Shown here: in pieces, positions 1-9,341 of the stretch
How positions within the stretch are numbered: position 1 is the stretch's first letter
Layout of the letters: each line of letters opens with the position of its first letter
DNA from: Bradyrhizobium xenonodulans
GTDB taxonomy: Bacteria; Pseudomonadota; Alphaproteobacteria; Rhizobiales; Xanthobacteraceae
Length of the DNA: 64,000 nt
Direction of reading: 5' to 3'
Assembly (NCBI RefSeq): GCF_027594865.1
Contig: NZ_CP089391.1
Span: forward strand, 3,998,501 to 4,062,500
Made by a program: the position numbers and the translations under genes
Notes under the pieces: generated by a model
Seen by the model: only the letters and a program-made list of their open reading frames with translations
Told to the model about the DNA's origin: nothing
Databases searched by the model: none

Positions 1-537
1 GCTGGCGTCTCCCAGGCGTATCAGCAGACCCTGACGGTCTTCCGGACGACGACTGCTTCCGCCATCGCGACAGCCTCCGTGCCGATCTATCAGGGCGGCA
101 CGGAATATTCGCTGATCCGCCAATCGAAAGAGAACCTGGCGCAGCAGCGCCTGAACCTCGAAACCACCCGCGACCAGACCCGAGCCAACGTTGTGCAGGC
201 CTGGGGTCAATTGGAAGCCGGCAAGGCGCAGGTGAAGTCTGCGCAGGCGCAGGTGACGGCGTCCGAGATCGCGCTGAACGGCGTGCGCGAAGAAGCCAAG
301 GCCGGCCAGCGCACCACGCTCGACGTGCTCAACGCGCAGCAGGCGCTGGTGAACGCGCGCGTTGCGCTCGTCACTGCCCAGCATGACCGCGTGGTGGCGT
401 CCTATTCGGTGCTCAACGCGGTCGGCCGTCTCGCACCTCAGGTGCTCGGTCTCAACACCACGGTGTACGATCCCAGCGTGCACTACCAGCAGATCCGCGA
501 CAACTGGGCCGGCGTACGCACGCCCGACGGACGCTAA
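1..537 (+). CDS. TolC family outer membrane efflux protein, C-terminal part
   Basis: Open from the first base of the window to TAA at 535-537, so only the last 178 residues are present and the start lies upstream. The visible part is a long amphipathic helix rich in Gln, Ala, Glu and Lys (for example AKAGQRTTLDVLNAQQALV), typical of the TolC periplasmic alpha-barrel, flanked by short beta-strand segments. TolC trimers form the outer membrane exit duct of type I secretion and RND efflux systems. The substrate cannot be told from this fragment. A hairpin follows the stop, so this is probably the last gene of its operon. The fold assignment is firm; the transport role is by family. Confidence 0.85.
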   Translation, partial: AGVSQAYQQTLTVFRTTTASAIATASVPIYQGGTEYSLIRQSKENLAQQRLNLETTRDQTRANVVQAWGQLEAGKAQVKSAQAQVTASEIALNGVREEAKAGQRTTLDVLNAQQALVNARVALVTAQHDRVVASYSVLNAVGRLAPQVLGLNTTVYDPSVHYQQIRDNWAGVRTPDGR

Positions 538-842
538 AGTCCCGTAGTCATCCGGTCGGCCTCGCAAACAGTCGAGGCTGACCGGCGCTTTGCTTGCAAT
601 CATCAAAATCCCTGACATAGCCTTGTCAAGAAGATGCGGGTCGATTCGTCCCGCACCCGATGTCGTGTGCGTAAAGCTTGAGTGCCGAGGGCAGGGGCGC
701 ACCGCCGCACGTTGAGCCGTGAACTGGGGACAAGTCGGGTTGCCGCGACGAAAATGTCGGGGCGTTCGTCCGGAACCGGCCAATCCTGTCGTGCTTGGTG
801 TAAAACAACGCATGCGAGGGCGTTGATGATGTGGAGTCGGAG
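538..842. other. Intergenic region between the TolC-type gene and popZ
   Basis: About 305 bases without a supported gene. It begins with a strong hairpin (552-585). The rest should carry the popZ promoter, but I cannot single out a convincing -35/-10 pair. No RNA gene or mobile element was seen. Confidence 0.5.
552..585 (+). terminator. Putative hairpin terminator of the TolC-type gene
   Basis: The arms CCGGTCGGCCTCG and CGAGGCTGACCGG pair with a single mismatch around an 8-base loop (CAAACAGT), 14 bases after the stop codon. A weak T-rich tail (CTTTGCTT) follows. It is placed as expected for a transcription terminator. Confidence 0.6.
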
Positions 843-1607
843 ATGACGCAGCCTGCAAAGGTCACAGAACCCTCGATGGAGGAGATTCTGGCCTCGATCC
901 GGCGCATCATTGCCGACGATGAGGCCAAGCCGCCGCCGGCTGAAGCTGCGAAGCCCGCGCCAACGCCCGCCGCGCCGCCAAAGCCGCAGGCTGTGAACGA
1001 CATTCCACCCTCCAAGGCTGCTCCCGCCGCCAAGCCGGCCGCCGAGAAGCCCGCGCCACCGCCGGCAGCAAAGCCCGCCGCGCCGCCACCGCCTGCGGCC
1101 GATGCCGGCCCCAACAGCCAGGACGATATCGACGCGTTGCTGGCGGGGCTCGACACGGCCACGCCTGCGCCCGAGGTCAGCGCTCCGGAACCGGAGCCCG
1201 AGCCTGAACCCGACGTGCTCGAATTGACCGACGAGATGGCGATGGACCCGACGCCGCCACCGCCGCCGCCGAGCTTCCGCAAGGTCGAGCCGCGCGACGA
1301 TCTGGAATTCGCCGAATCGCCGCCGCCGCGTCCGACGCCGGCACCGTCCTATGCACCGGTAGACTTCGATGCGCCGCCGATGCCGCCACAGCAGCCGATC
1401 CTGGCGCAATCGACGGTCTCCGCAGTTGAATCCGCCTTCAACTCGCTGGCCCACACGGTGCTCAGCAGCAATGCGCGGACGCTGGAGGATCTGGTCAAGG
1501 AGATGCTGCGTCCGATGCTGAAATCCTGGCTCGACGACAATCTGCCGGGCCTCGTTGAACGCATCGTGAAGGCCGAAATCGAGCGGGTCTCGCGCGGCGG
1601 CCGGTAA
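843..1607 (+). CDS. popZ: PopZ-type polar organizing protein (DUF2497 family)
   Basis: Protein of 254 residues with the PopZ layout: a short N-terminal helix (SMEEILASIRRIIADDE), a long low-complexity Pro/Ala/Glu-rich middle, and a conserved C-terminal helical block ending LVERIVKAEIERVSRGGR. In alphaproteobacteria PopZ self-assembles at cell poles and tethers chromosome-partition and cell-cycle proteins; the Pro/acidic middle acts as a disordered spacer. A GTG start at 831 is in frame, but ATG 843 has a GGAG 7-8 bases upstream and gives the usual MTQPAK-like N-terminus, so I use 843. valS follows 129 bases downstream. The family is well supported by the two termini; the exact polar role here is inferred. 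Confidence 0.8.
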   Translation: MTQPAKVTEPSMEEILASIRRIIADDEAKPPPAEAAKPAPTPAAPPKPQAVNDIPPSKAAPAAKPAAEKPAPPPAAKPAAPPPPAADAGPNSQDDIDALLAGLDTATPAPEVSAPEPEPEPEPDVLELTDEMAMDPTPPPPPPSFRKVEPRDDLEFAESPPPRPTPAPSYAPVDFDAPPMPPQQPILAQSTVSAVESAFNSLAHTVLSSNARTLEDLVKEMLRPMLKSWLDDNLPGLVERIVKAEIERVSRGGR

Positions 1608-1736
1608 GACCCCGGCCAGAGCCCTCATAAAGCCCCGCTTGGGCACGATGTTCGGTCTTCGGGCCGGGCCGGGAAGCCGTTTCGCCGCCGGGCTTTCCCG
1701 TTGACTTGCCCCCCGCGCGCGGCTTTCTAGCAGCCC

Positions 1737-4613
1737 ATGATCGAGAAAAATTACCAGCCCGCCGATATCGAAGCCCGCATGTCCGTCGTGTGGGAGGACA
1801 GCCTTGCGTTCAAGGCCGGCCGCCCCGACCGCCGCGACGCCGTACCCTTTACCATCGTGATCCCGCCGCCGAACGTGACGGGCTCGCTGCACATGGGCCA
1901 CGCCCTCAACAACACGCTCCAGGACATTCTGTGCCGGTTCGAGCGCATGCGTGGCCGCGACGTGCTGTGGCAGCCCGGTACCGACCATGCCGGCATCGCC
2001 ACTCAGATGGTGGTCGAGCGCCAGTTGATGGAGCGCCAGCAGCCCGGCCGCCGCGAGATGGGCCGCGAGAAGTTTCTGGAGCGGGTCTGGCAGTGGAAAG
2101 CCGAGAGCGGCGACACCATCATCAACCAGCTCAAGCGCCTCGGCGCCTCCTGCGACTGGTCGCGCGAGCGCTTCACCATGGACGAGGGCCTGTCCAAGGC
2201 CGTCATCAAGGTGTTCGTCGAGCTGCATCGCGACGGCCTGATCTACAAGGACAAGCGGCTGGTGAACTGGGACACCAAGCTCTTGACTGCGATCTCCGAT
2301 CTCGAAGTTCAGCCGACCGAGGTCAAGGGCAGCCTCTGGTATCTGCGCTATCCGATCGAGGGCAAGACCTTCAGCCCCGAGGATCCCGCGAGCTTCATCG
2401 TCGTCGCCACCACGCGTCCCGAGACCATGCTGGGCGACACCGGCGTTGCCGTGCATCCCGACGACGAGCGCTATCAGAAGCTGGTCGGCAAGAACGTGAT
2501 CCTGCCGCTGGTCGGCCGCAAGATTAAGGTCGTCGCCGACGAATATTCCGATCCGGAAAAAGGCTCGGGCGCGGTCAAGGTGACGCCGGCGCACGACTTC
2601 AACGATTTCGAGGTCGGCAACCGCCATGGCCTCGGCCGGATCAGCGTCATCGACAGGGAAGGTTGCCTCGATCTCCTCGACAACGAGGATTATCTGCGCG
2701 ACCTGCCGGAAGGCGCTTCGCAATTCGCCGAGGAGTTTCACAAGGTCGATCGCTTCGCGGCGCGCAAGCGCATCGTCGAGCGTCTGGAGTCGTTCGGCTT
2801 CATCGAGCGGATCGAGCCGCACACCCACATGGTGCCGCATGGCGATCGCTCGGGCAGCGTGATCGAGCCGTATCTGACCGATCAGTGGTATGTCGACGCC
2901 AAGACACTCGCCAAACCCGCGATCGCGGCGGTGCGTTCGGGCGAAACTTCGTTCGTGCCGAAGAACTGGGAAAAGACCTATTACGAGTGGATGGAGAACA
3001 TCCAGCCCTGGTGCATCTCGCGCCAGCTCTGGTGGGGCCATCAGATCCCGGCCTGGTACGGTCCCGACGGCAAGGTGTTCGTCGCCGAGACCGAGGAAGA
3101 AGCCGTCAGCCACGCGCTCGGCTATTACGTCGAGCAGGAGGTCATCACGGTCGAGCAGGGCCGCGAGATGGCGCTCGACCGCAACAAGCGCGAAGGCTTC
3201 ATCACGCGCGACGAGGACGTGCTCGACACCTGGTTCTCCTCGGCGCTGTGGCCGTTCTCGACGCTCGGCTGGCCCGAAGACGCGCCCGAGGTGCAGCGCT
3301 ATTACCCGACCAATGCGCTGGTGACCGGCTTCGACATCATCTTCTTCTGGGTCGCCCGCATGATGATGATGGGCCTGCACTTCATGAAGGAGGTGCCGTT
3401 CTCGACGATCTACATCCACGCCCTCGTCCGCGACGAGAAGGGCGCCAAGATGTCGAAGTCGAAGGGCAACGTCATCGATCCGCTCAACCTGATCGACGAG
3501 TATGGTGCCGACGCACTGCGCTTCACGCTGGCCGCGATGGCGGCACAGGGGCGCGACATCAAGCTCGCCACCAGCCGCGTCGAGGGTTACCGCAACTTCG
3601 CGACCAAGCTCTGGAATGCGTCGCGCTTCGCGGAGATGAACCATTGCGCCGTGCCCGACGGTTTCGAGCCGGCGAAGGCGAAGGAGACGCTGAACCGCTG
3701 GATCGCGCATGAAAGCGCGCACACCACGCGCGAGGTGACCGAGGCGATCGAAGCGTACCGCTTCAATGACGCTGCCGGCGCGATCTACCGCTTCGTCTGG
3801 AACGTCTATTGCGACTGGTATGTCGAGCTCGCAAAGCCCGTGCTGCTCGGTCCAGATAGCCCGGCCAAGGACGAGACCCGCGCCATGGTCGCCTGGGCGC
3901 GCGACGAGATCCTGAAGCTGCTGCACCCCTTCATGCCCTTCATCACCGAAGAGCTGTGGGAGGTGACGGCCAAGCGCGACGGCCTGCTCGCGCTGGCGGA
4001 GTGGCCGCTGAAGCCGGCCGAACCGACGCCGGAGCAACTCGCGATGCTCGCTGCGGCCGCCGGGCCGACCGATCCGCTGATCTCGCCGGCGCTGGTCATG
4101 CCGATCTTCGACCATGCCGATTTCACCGATCCCAAGGCGGAAGCCGAGATCGGCTGGGTGATCGACCTGGTCACGCAGATCCGCTCGGTGCGCGCCGAGA
4201 TGAACATCCAGCCGGCAACGCTGACGGCGCTGGTGCTCGCAGGCGCGTCGGCCGAGACCAGGGAACGCGCGCCACGCTGGACCGATGTCATCAAGCGCAT
4301 GGCGCGGCTGTCCGACATCTCCTTCGCCGACCGCGCGCCTGACGGTGCAGTCCAGCTCCTGGTGCGCGGCGAAGTCGCTGCGCTGCCGCTGAAGGGGGTG
4401 ATCGACGTCGCCGCCGAGCGCACCCGCCTCGACAAGGAGATCGGCAAGGCCGACGCCGACATCAAGCGCGCGGAGTCCAAGCTGGCCAACGAGAAGTTCG
4501 TCGCCAACGCGGCCGAGGAGGTCGTCGAGGAAGAGCGCGAGAAGCGTGAGGCGGCGCTGGCCCGCAAGGCCAAGCTGCTGGAGGCGCTGGAGCGGCTGAA
4601 GCAAGCGTCTTAG
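1737..4613 (+). CDS. valS: Valine--tRNA ligase
   Basis: Class Ia aminoacyl-tRNA synthetase of 958 residues that charges tRNA-Val in the cytoplasm. The HIGH-type signature is HMGH at residues 52-55, preceded by PPPNVTGS, and the KMSKS loop is exact at 571-575 (GAKMSKSKGNVIDP). The CP1 editing domain lies between, with the usual TTRPETMLGDT segment. The anticodon-binding helical domain follows, and the last ~70 residues form the Glu/Lys/Ala-rich coiled coil characteristic of ValRS. The length is standard. ATG 1737 gives the expected MIEKNYQPADIE start. A very long open frame runs antisense to this gene but is a codon-bias artefact. The convergent glycosylase gene ends 14 bases after the stop. 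Confidence 0.98.
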   Translation: MIEKNYQPADIEARMSVVWEDSLAFKAGRPDRRDAVPFTIVIPPPNVTGSLHMGHALNNTLQDILCRFERMRGRDVLWQPGTDHAGIATQMVVERQLMERQQPGRREMGREKFLERVWQWKAESGDTIINQLKRLGASCDWSRERFTMDEGLSKAVIKVFVELHRDGLIYKDKRLVNWDTKLLTAISDLEVQPTEVKGSLWYLRYPIEGKTFSPEDPASFIVVATTRPETMLGDTGVAVHPDDERYQKLVGKNVILPLVGRKIKVVADEYSDPEKGSGAVKVTPAHDFNDFEVGNRHGLGRISVIDREGCLDLLDNEDYLRDLPEGASQFAEEFHKVDRFAARKRIVERLESFGFIERIEPHTHMVPHGDRSGSVIEPYLTDQWYVDAKTLAKPAIAAVRSGETSFVPKNWEKTYYEWMENIQPWCISRQLWWGHQIPAWYGPDGKVFVAETEEEAVSHALGYYVEQEVITVEQGREMALDRNKREGFITRDEDVLDTWFSSALWPFSTLGWPEDAPEVQRYYPTNALVTGFDIIFFWVARMMMMGLHFMKEVPFSTIYIHALVRDEKGAKMSKSKGNVIDPLNLIDEYGADALRFTLAAMAAQGRDIKLATSRVEGYRNFATKLWNASRFAEMNHCAVPDGFEPAKAKETLNRWIAHESAHTTREVTEAIEAYRFNDAAGAIYRFVWNVYCDWYVELAKPVLLGPDSPAKDETRAMVAWARDEILKLLHPFMPFITEELWEVTAKRDGLLALAEWPLKPAEPTPEQLAMLAAAAGPTDPLISPALVMPIFDHADFTDPKAEAEIGWVIDLVTQIRSVRAEMNIQPATLTALVLAGASAETRERAPRWTDVIKRMARLSDISFADRAPDGAVQLLVRGEVAALPLKGVIDVAAERTRLDKEIGKADADIKRAESKLANEKFVANAAEEVVEEEREKREAALARKAKLLEALERLKQAS

Positions 4614-4627
4614 GTCCAGCTTTGGGC

Positions 4628-5230
4628 CTATTTCGGAAACGGCTTGCTGAGGAATTTCGAGCCCCTGACGCCATAGCGCCAGGGCAGTTCGACGGCCTTG
4701 GTGATGCCGATCCGGATGCCGGTCACCACCTCGACATCTTCGGTCCGCGCATGCAGCGCAATCGGCGGCCGGTCAAGCGGCAGGGTGTTGTGCGCGATAG
4801 TGATGCCGAGTGCTTCGGTCAGCTTGCCCGGGCCCGAGCAGAGCGCATGCAAATCCTGGAGATGGCGGCGGCGGCGCATCGCGGCGATTCCGTGCGTCGG
4901 CTCCAGCGCGCGGATCAGCACGGCGCTCGCCGAGCCTTCCTCCTCGCAGACGAAGTTGACGCACCAGTGGATGCCGTAGGAGCGGTAGACATAGGCAAAA
5001 CCCGGCGGGCCGAACATGATCTGGTTCCGCGGCGTCGGACCGTTGTAGGAGTGCGCCGCCGGCTCGGTATGATGATAGGCCTCGACCTCGACGATGAGGC
5101 CGCCCACGCCGTCGACCAGCATGGTGGCACCGATCAGGTCGTGCGCGACCTCGCGGACGTTACGGTCGAAGAAGGCACGCTTCAGGGCTTTGCCGAGCCG
5201 AGGTGCGGAGGCTTTCGAGGCTGGAGCCAT
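4628..5230 (-). CDS. mpg: DNA-3-methyladenine glycosylase (AAG/MPG family)
   Basis: Protein of 200 residues of the alkyladenine DNA glycosylase family, which excises 3-methyladenine and other alkylated purines at the start of base excision repair. Family motifs are clear: LIGATM near the N-terminus, the catalytic region [19 protein letters not shown] (Glu activates water), [20 protein letters not shown], and the late block [13 protein letters not shown]. The length fits bacterial members. It ends 14 bases from the valS stop (convergent) and diverges from lipA across 130 bases, which must contain promoters for both. Confidence 0.95.
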   Translation of the reverse strand: MAPASKASAPRLGKALKRAFFDRNVREVAHDLIGATMLVDGVGGLIVEVEAYHHTEPAAHSYNGPTPRNQIMFGPPGFAYVYRSYGIHWCVNFVCEEEGSASAVLIRALEPTHGIAAMRRRRHLQDLHALCSGPGKLTEALGITIAHNTLPLDRPPIALHARTEDVEVVTGIRIGITKAVELPWRYGVRGSKFLSKPFPK

Positions 5231-5360
5231 TCGAGGTGAGAATCGCCTGAGAACAGAGCAGGATATTGCCCATATCTGCCATGTTCCCCGAGGCGGCGCG
5301 AGCCGGGTTGCGGCAGGCAGCCAGACCGACTAGGTAGGACCTGAACAGACCGGACAGCCC

Positions 5361-6317
5361 ATGGTCGTTATTGTCGACACTATCTCGAACCCGTTGCGCC
5401 CGCGTCACCCCGAAAAGGTGAATCGCCCCGATTCCGCTTCGCCGCCGAAGCCGGACTGGATCCGCGTGCGCGCGCCCAATACCCGCGGCTATGCCGACAC
5501 CCGCAACATCGTGCGCGCCAATGGCCTGCACACGGTGTGCGAGGAGGCGGGCTGCCCGAACATCGGCGAGTGCTGGGACAAGAAGCACGCGACCTTCATG
5601 ATCATGGGTGACACCTGCACCCGTGCCTGCGCGTTCTGCAACGTCAAGACCGGCATGCCCAATGCGCTGGATGCGGCCGAGCCGCAGCATGTGGCGGAGG
5701 CGACGGCCAAGCTGGGCCTCGCCCACGTCGTCATCACCTCGGTCGACCGTGACGACCTCGCCGACGGCGGCGCCGAGCATTTCGCCCAGACCATCCGCGC
5801 GATCCGGGCCGCATGCCCCTCGACCACGATCGAGATCCTGACGCCGGACTTCCTGCGCAAGGAGGGGGCTCTGGAAGTCGTCGCTGCGGCGAAGCCCGAC
5901 GTCTTCAACCACAATCTCGAGACCGTGCCGTCGCGCTACCTGACGGTCCGGCCCGGCGCGCGCTACTTCCACTCGATCCGGCTGCTGCAGCGGGTCAAGG
6001 AACTCGATCCCACCATCTTCACGAAGTCCGGCATCATGGTCGGCCTCGGCGAGGAGCGCCACGAGGTGCAGCAGGTGATGGACGATCTGCGTTCGGCCGA
6101 CGTCGACTTCCTGACCATCGGGCAATATCTCCAGCCGACCCGCAAACACCACGCCGTGATGCGCTACGTGCCGCCGGACGAGTTCTCGTCCTACGAGAAG
6201 GTCGCCTATACCAAGGGCTTCCTGATGGTGTCTGCGAGCCCGCTCACCCGTTCGTCGCATCATGCCGGCGAGGACTTTGCGAGACTGAAGGCCGCGCGGG
6301 CAGCCAGCGCCCGCTGA
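5361..6317 (+). CDS. lipA: Lipoyl synthase
   Basis: Radical-SAM enzyme of 318 residues that inserts two sulfurs into octanoyl groups on E2 subunits and GcvH. Both [4Fe-4S] cluster sites are visible: the auxiliary cluster CX4CX5C at Cys60, Cys65 and Cys71, and the radical-SAM CX3CX2C at Cys86, Cys90 and Cys93. The C-terminal RSS motif, whose serine ligates the auxiliary cluster, is present as [13 protein letters not shown] 5361 is used. The COQ10-like gene begins 7 bases after the stop, so the two are almost certainly co-transcribed, an arrangement common in alphaproteobacteria. Confidence 0.98.
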   Translation: MVVIVDTISNPLRPRHPEKVNRPDSASPPKPDWIRVRAPNTRGYADTRNIVRANGLHTVCEEAGCPNIGECWDKKHATFMIMGDTCTRACAFCNVKTGMPNALDAAEPQHVAEATAKLGLAHVVITSVDRDDLADGGAEHFAQTIRAIRAACPSTTIEILTPDFLRKEGALEVVAAAKPDVFNHNLETVPSRYLTVRPGARYFHSIRLLQRVKELDPTIFTKSGIMVGLGEERHEVQQVMDDLRSADVDFLTIGQYLQPTRKHHAVMRYVPPDEFSSYEKVAYTKGFLMVSASPLTRSSHHAGEDFARLKAARAASAR

Positions 6318-6323
6318 ACCGCC

Positions 6324-6794
6324 ATGCCCAAATTTTCGAGCAAGCGCCGTGTCAATCACAGCGCATCCGAGATGTTCGATCTGGTCGCCGACGTCGAGCG
6401 CTACCCGGAATTCGTGCCGCTGTGCAGCGCGCTGAAGGTACGCCAGCGCATGGCCAAGCCCGACGGCACCGAGGTGCTGATCGCCGACATGACGGTGTCG
6501 TTCAAGCTGGTCAAGGAATCCTTCACCAGCCGCGTGACGCTCGACCGCGCGAACTTGAAGATCCTGGTCGAATATCTGCAAGGCCCGTTCAGCAATCTCG
6601 AGAACCGCTGGACGTTCGAGCCCAAAGGTGAGGGCGTCTGCGACGTCGGATTCTTCCTGTCTTACGAATTCAAGAGCCGCATGCTGGCGATGCTGATGGG
6701 CTCGATGTTCGATGCGGCCTTCGCGCGGTTCTCCATAGCGTTCGAGAAGCGGGCGGACGCGATTTACGGCCGGCCGAAGCTGGCGTCGTCGTAG
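6324..6794 (+). CDS. COQ10/RatA-type START-domain protein
   Basis: Protein of 156 residues of the SRPBCC/START superfamily. The N-terminus (FSSKRRVNHSASEMFDLVADVERYPEFVPLC) is the hallmark of the group that includes mitochondrial Coq10, which binds ubiquinone, and E. coli RatA, annotated as a ribosome-association toxin. In a respiring alphaproteobacterium next to lipA the Coq10-like role in ubiquinone handling is the more likely one, but sequence alone does not separate the two. It is closely coupled to lipA (7-base gap). A dispersed palindromic repeat begins 17 bases after the stop. Confidence 0.85.
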   Translation: MPKFSSKRRVNHSASEMFDLVADVERYPEFVPLCSALKVRQRMAKPDGTEVLIADMTVSFKLVKESFTSRVTLDRANLKILVEYLQGPFSNLENRWTFEPKGEGVCDVGFFLSYEFKSRMLAMLMGSMFDAAFARFSIAFEKRADAIYGRPKLASS

Positions 6795-6810
6795 GGTATT
6801 CTCCCTCCAC

Positions 6811-6896
6811 CGTCATTGCGAGGAGCGAAGCGACGAAGCAATCCAGATTGCTTCAGCGGAGACATTCTGGATTGCTTCGCTTCGCTCGCAATGACG
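6811..6896. repeat. Dispersed palindromic repeat (Bradyrhizobium type)
   Basis: Long imperfect palindrome. The left arm begins CGTCATTGCGAG and continues GCGAAGCGACGAAGCAATCC; the right arm is CTGGATTGCTTCGCTTC followed by GCTCGCAATGACG. It lies between the converging COQ10-like and cytochrome c genes and could also end transcription from both sides. Palindromes with this CGTCATTGCGAG core are, to my knowledge, abundant in intergenic regions of Bradyrhizobium and its relatives. Confidence 0.75.
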
Positions 6897-6903
6897 GCGG
6901 CAC

Positions 6904-7719
6904 TCAATCCACCGCTTTCACCACGTCCGGCGGCTGCGAGGCGTAGTACGCGGCGGCGGTCTCGATCTCCTGCGGCGTCATCGCGCGTGCGATGTTGCGC
7001 ATCTGCTGGCTGATGTCATTGCGGCGCTCGCCGGTCGCGAAGGCCTGGAGCTGCGCCTTCATGTAGGCCTCGGACTGCCCCTCCAGCCACGGACTGCCGG
7101 TCTTGTTGTCGAGACTGCCGTGGCAGGAGCCGCAAGGTGCGATGCCACGCATCGGTGCGCCGTAGATGACGATGTTGGGTTTCGGCAGTTGTGGCGTCGG
7201 ATGATAGGCCGGAAGCCGCGGCAGATAGGCGTAATAGTTCGAGAGATCGGCGATCTCCTGGTCCGTCAGATTGACGGCGAAGGGTGACATCACGGCATTG
7301 GTGCGCGCGCCGGACCGGAAATCGTGCAGCTCCTTGTAGATCACCGCCGCATACTGCCCGGCGAGATTGGGCGAATCCGCACGGCTGATGCCGGTCGGGC
7401 CGTGGCAGATCGCGCAGCGCTGCGCCAAGGTGGCGCCGCGGCCGATCGCCTCCTGGCTCGGACGCGACAGCGTGCGGGAGGTCAGCACGACCCCCGAGAG
7501 ACGTTTTGTCTGTTCGGGCGCCGTCACGCTCGCCGCGCGCTGCGGCACGCCAGCCGCGCTGCAGATCGCATCCCAGACGTTTGCGAACTGGACCCAGGGC
7601 TGCGCGAAGGGCAGCACGATGAAGCCGGCAATCGCCGTCACGATCAGGATCGCCGCGGTGATGCCGACGCCAATGGTGAAGTGCCTGTTACGGAAGGTGA
7701 AGAGGTCGCGCGTGCTCAT
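6904..7719 (-). CDS. Membrane-anchored dihaem cytochrome c, last gene of the ba3-type oxidase operon
   Basis: Protein of 271 residues with an N-terminal transmembrane anchor (about residues 15-37, GVGITAAILIVTAIAGFIVL) and two class I cytochrome c domains marked by CAICHG and CGSCHG. The open frame continues further upstream, but that part is antisense-frame noise from the oxidase gene. The real start is ATG at 7719-7717, which shares its A with the TGA of subunit I (TGATG), implying translational coupling. It probably delivers electrons from periplasmic carriers to the CuA site of the oxidase encoded just upstream. The haem count and anchor are seen; the electron route is inferred. Confidence 0.88.
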   Translation of the reverse strand: MSTRDLFTFRNRHFTIGVGITAAILIVTAIAGFIVLPFAQPWVQFANVWDAICSAAGVPQRAASVTAPEQTKRLSGVVLTSRTLSRPSQEAIGRGATLAQRCAICHGPTGISRADSPNLAGQYAAVIYKELHDFRSGARTNAVMSPFAVNLTDQEIADLSNYYAYLPRLPAYHPTPQLPKPNIVIYGAPMRGIAPCGSCHGSLDNKTGSPWLEGQSEAYMKAQLQAFATGERRNDISQQMRNIARAMTPQEIETAAAYYASQPPDVVKAVD

Positions 7720-9341
7720 CACTGCGCTCCCACATAGACAGCCGGCACGGATGTGCCCTCGCTCAGCGCCAGGTTCAGGATCGGATAGCCGTAATTGGTG
7801 AGCGTGAGGCCGATCATCAGCGCCACCCACAGTCCGTGGGTGTTGAGCGCGACCGGGACGGTTGCCGGCTGATGCACGGCCAGCGCGAAGCGATACGGAC
7901 CGGCGTCGGCCTGCGGCGCGCGCATGCCGCGCGCCAGGATGACGATGAACATGATGCCCGACGCCAGCAGGATAAAGCCGCCGATCGCCGAGAACGTGAC
8001 CGAGAGCGCCTGCGGCGCGATCGCGGGATCGCCAAAGTCGAAATAGGCCATGCGGCGCGGCATGCCCAAGATGCCGACCCAGTGCCACGGGAAGGTCGTG
8101 ACGATCATGCCGATGAACCACAGCCAGAGCTGGGTGCGGATCAGGCGGAGATCGATCAGCTCGCGCCCGGTCAGATGCGGCCACAGATCATAGGCGATCG
8201 CAAAGTACATGATCACGATGGCGCCGCCGAAGATCAGGTGGAAGTGGCCGGTGATCCACTGCGTGTTGTGGATGGAGGCGTCGAGCTGATAGCTCATGTT
8301 GATGAGGCCGCCGGCGCCGCCGAAACCAAGCATGACGAACGAGAACGCCAGCGCCAGCATCATCGGATTGTCCCAGGGCAGGGCCTTGATCCAGCCGAAC
8401 AGGCCGCGGCCACCGCGCAGGCGCGCCGCGATCTCGACCGAGGCGCAGATCGTGAACACGGTCAGCAGCGTCGGCAGCGCAACCAGCGCCGTAAAGGCCG
8501 AATGGATGAACTTGAAGCCGGCGCCGACCTGTGGATCGGCAAAGGTGTGGTGCATGCCGATCGGCATCGCCACCACCAGGAACAGGATGAAGGAGATCCG
8601 CGCCATGCTGTCGGAATAGACCCGGCCGCCGATCGCGCGCGGCACGATGGTGTAATAGGCGATGTAGGTCGGCATCAGCCAGAAATAGACGATGGCGTGC
8701 AGCGTCCAGGAGAAGAACACGCGGGCGAGGCCCGCATCGATGGTGGCCTTCAGCCCCGCCGCGACGGGAATGATCTGGAGCAGCAACTCGAGCGCGGCAC
8801 CGACCGCGGTCCACGCCCACAAATATGAGCCCGCGACATTGGCAAACATCGCCAGCGGTACCGGCGCGCCAGGATGGGCCTTGCGCCAGACGTGCAGGTT
8901 GATCGACATCAGCGCGACCCAGATCCAGGAGCCGACCACGACCAGAACGACGCCGAGGTAGTAGAAGACGTTGCCGATCAGCGGCGGATAGAAGGTGTAG
9001 AGCACCGAGGCGCGCCCCATTGCGATCGGGATCACCGCCATGACGCTGCCGATGACGATCAGCCAGAACCCGGTCCAGGCCCAGCGCACGCCGACCAGGC
9101 GCTGCTGCAGCGCGGACTCGCTGATGGCATAGCCGAAGCCCATCGCGACCAGGGTCGGGAACACGTAGCCCATCACCGTGCCGTGCGCGGTCAGCGAGCG
9201 GTAATACAGCTCTGGATTGGACAGCCATGTGCCGATCGGGCTGCGGATGAACATCTGCCAGGCGCCGAGCGTAAGGGCGATGCCGAACACGGCGAAGGCC
9301 AGCCAGAAATGGGCGAGGATGAGCTTCCTATTGACCAACAC
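7719..9341 (-). CDS. Cytochrome c oxidase subunit I, B-type (ba3-like)
   Basis: Catalytic haem-copper subunit of 540 residues with about 12-13 transmembrane helices. Ligands are in place: His53 (TAHGTVM) and His368 for low-spin haem, His215 with Tyr219 (HAIVY, cross-linked pair) and His264/His265 (MHHTF) for CuB, and His366 (GHFH) for high-spin haem. The HAIVY rather than HPEVY motif and the simplified helix set point to the B family (ba3), which uses a single K-type proton channel. The start is GTG 9341, overlapping the subunit II stop by 14 bases; TTG 9338 is an alternative. It reduces O2 to water in the inner membrane using electrons from cytochrome c. Confidence 0.93.
   Translation of the reverse strand: MLVNRKLILAHFWLAFAVFGIALTLGAWQMFIRSPIGTWLSNPELYYRSLTAHGTVMGYVFPTLVAMGFGYAISESALQQRLVGVRWAWTGFWLIVIGSVMAVIPIAMGRASVLYTFYPPLIGNVFYYLGVVLVVVGSWIWVALMSINLHVWRKAHPGAPVPLAMFANVAGSYLWAWTAVGAALELLLQIIPVAAGLKATIDAGLARVFFSWTLHAIVYFWLMPTYIAYYTIVPRAIGGRVYSDSMARISFILFLVVAMPIGMHHTFADPQVGAGFKFIHSAFTALVALPTLLTVFTICASVEIAARLRGGRGLFGWIKALPWDNPMMLALAFSFVMLGFGGAGGLINMSYQLDASIHNTQWITGHFHLIFGGAIVIMYFAIAYDLWPHLTGRELIDLRLIRTQLWLWFIGMIVTTFPWHWVGILGMPRRMAYFDFGDPAIAPQALSVTFSAIGGFILLASGIMFIVILARGMRAPQADAGPYRFALAVHQPATVPVALNTHGLWVALMIGLTLTNYGYPILNLALSEGTSVPAVYVGAQ

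Noticed and set aside
603..4604. 1333-codon open frame antisense to popZ and valS
   Set aside because: The sense strand has textbook ValRS and PopZ motifs. The antisense product is Arg/Asp/Leu-rich without domain features, the usual result of high GC codon bias removing stops in the opposing frame.
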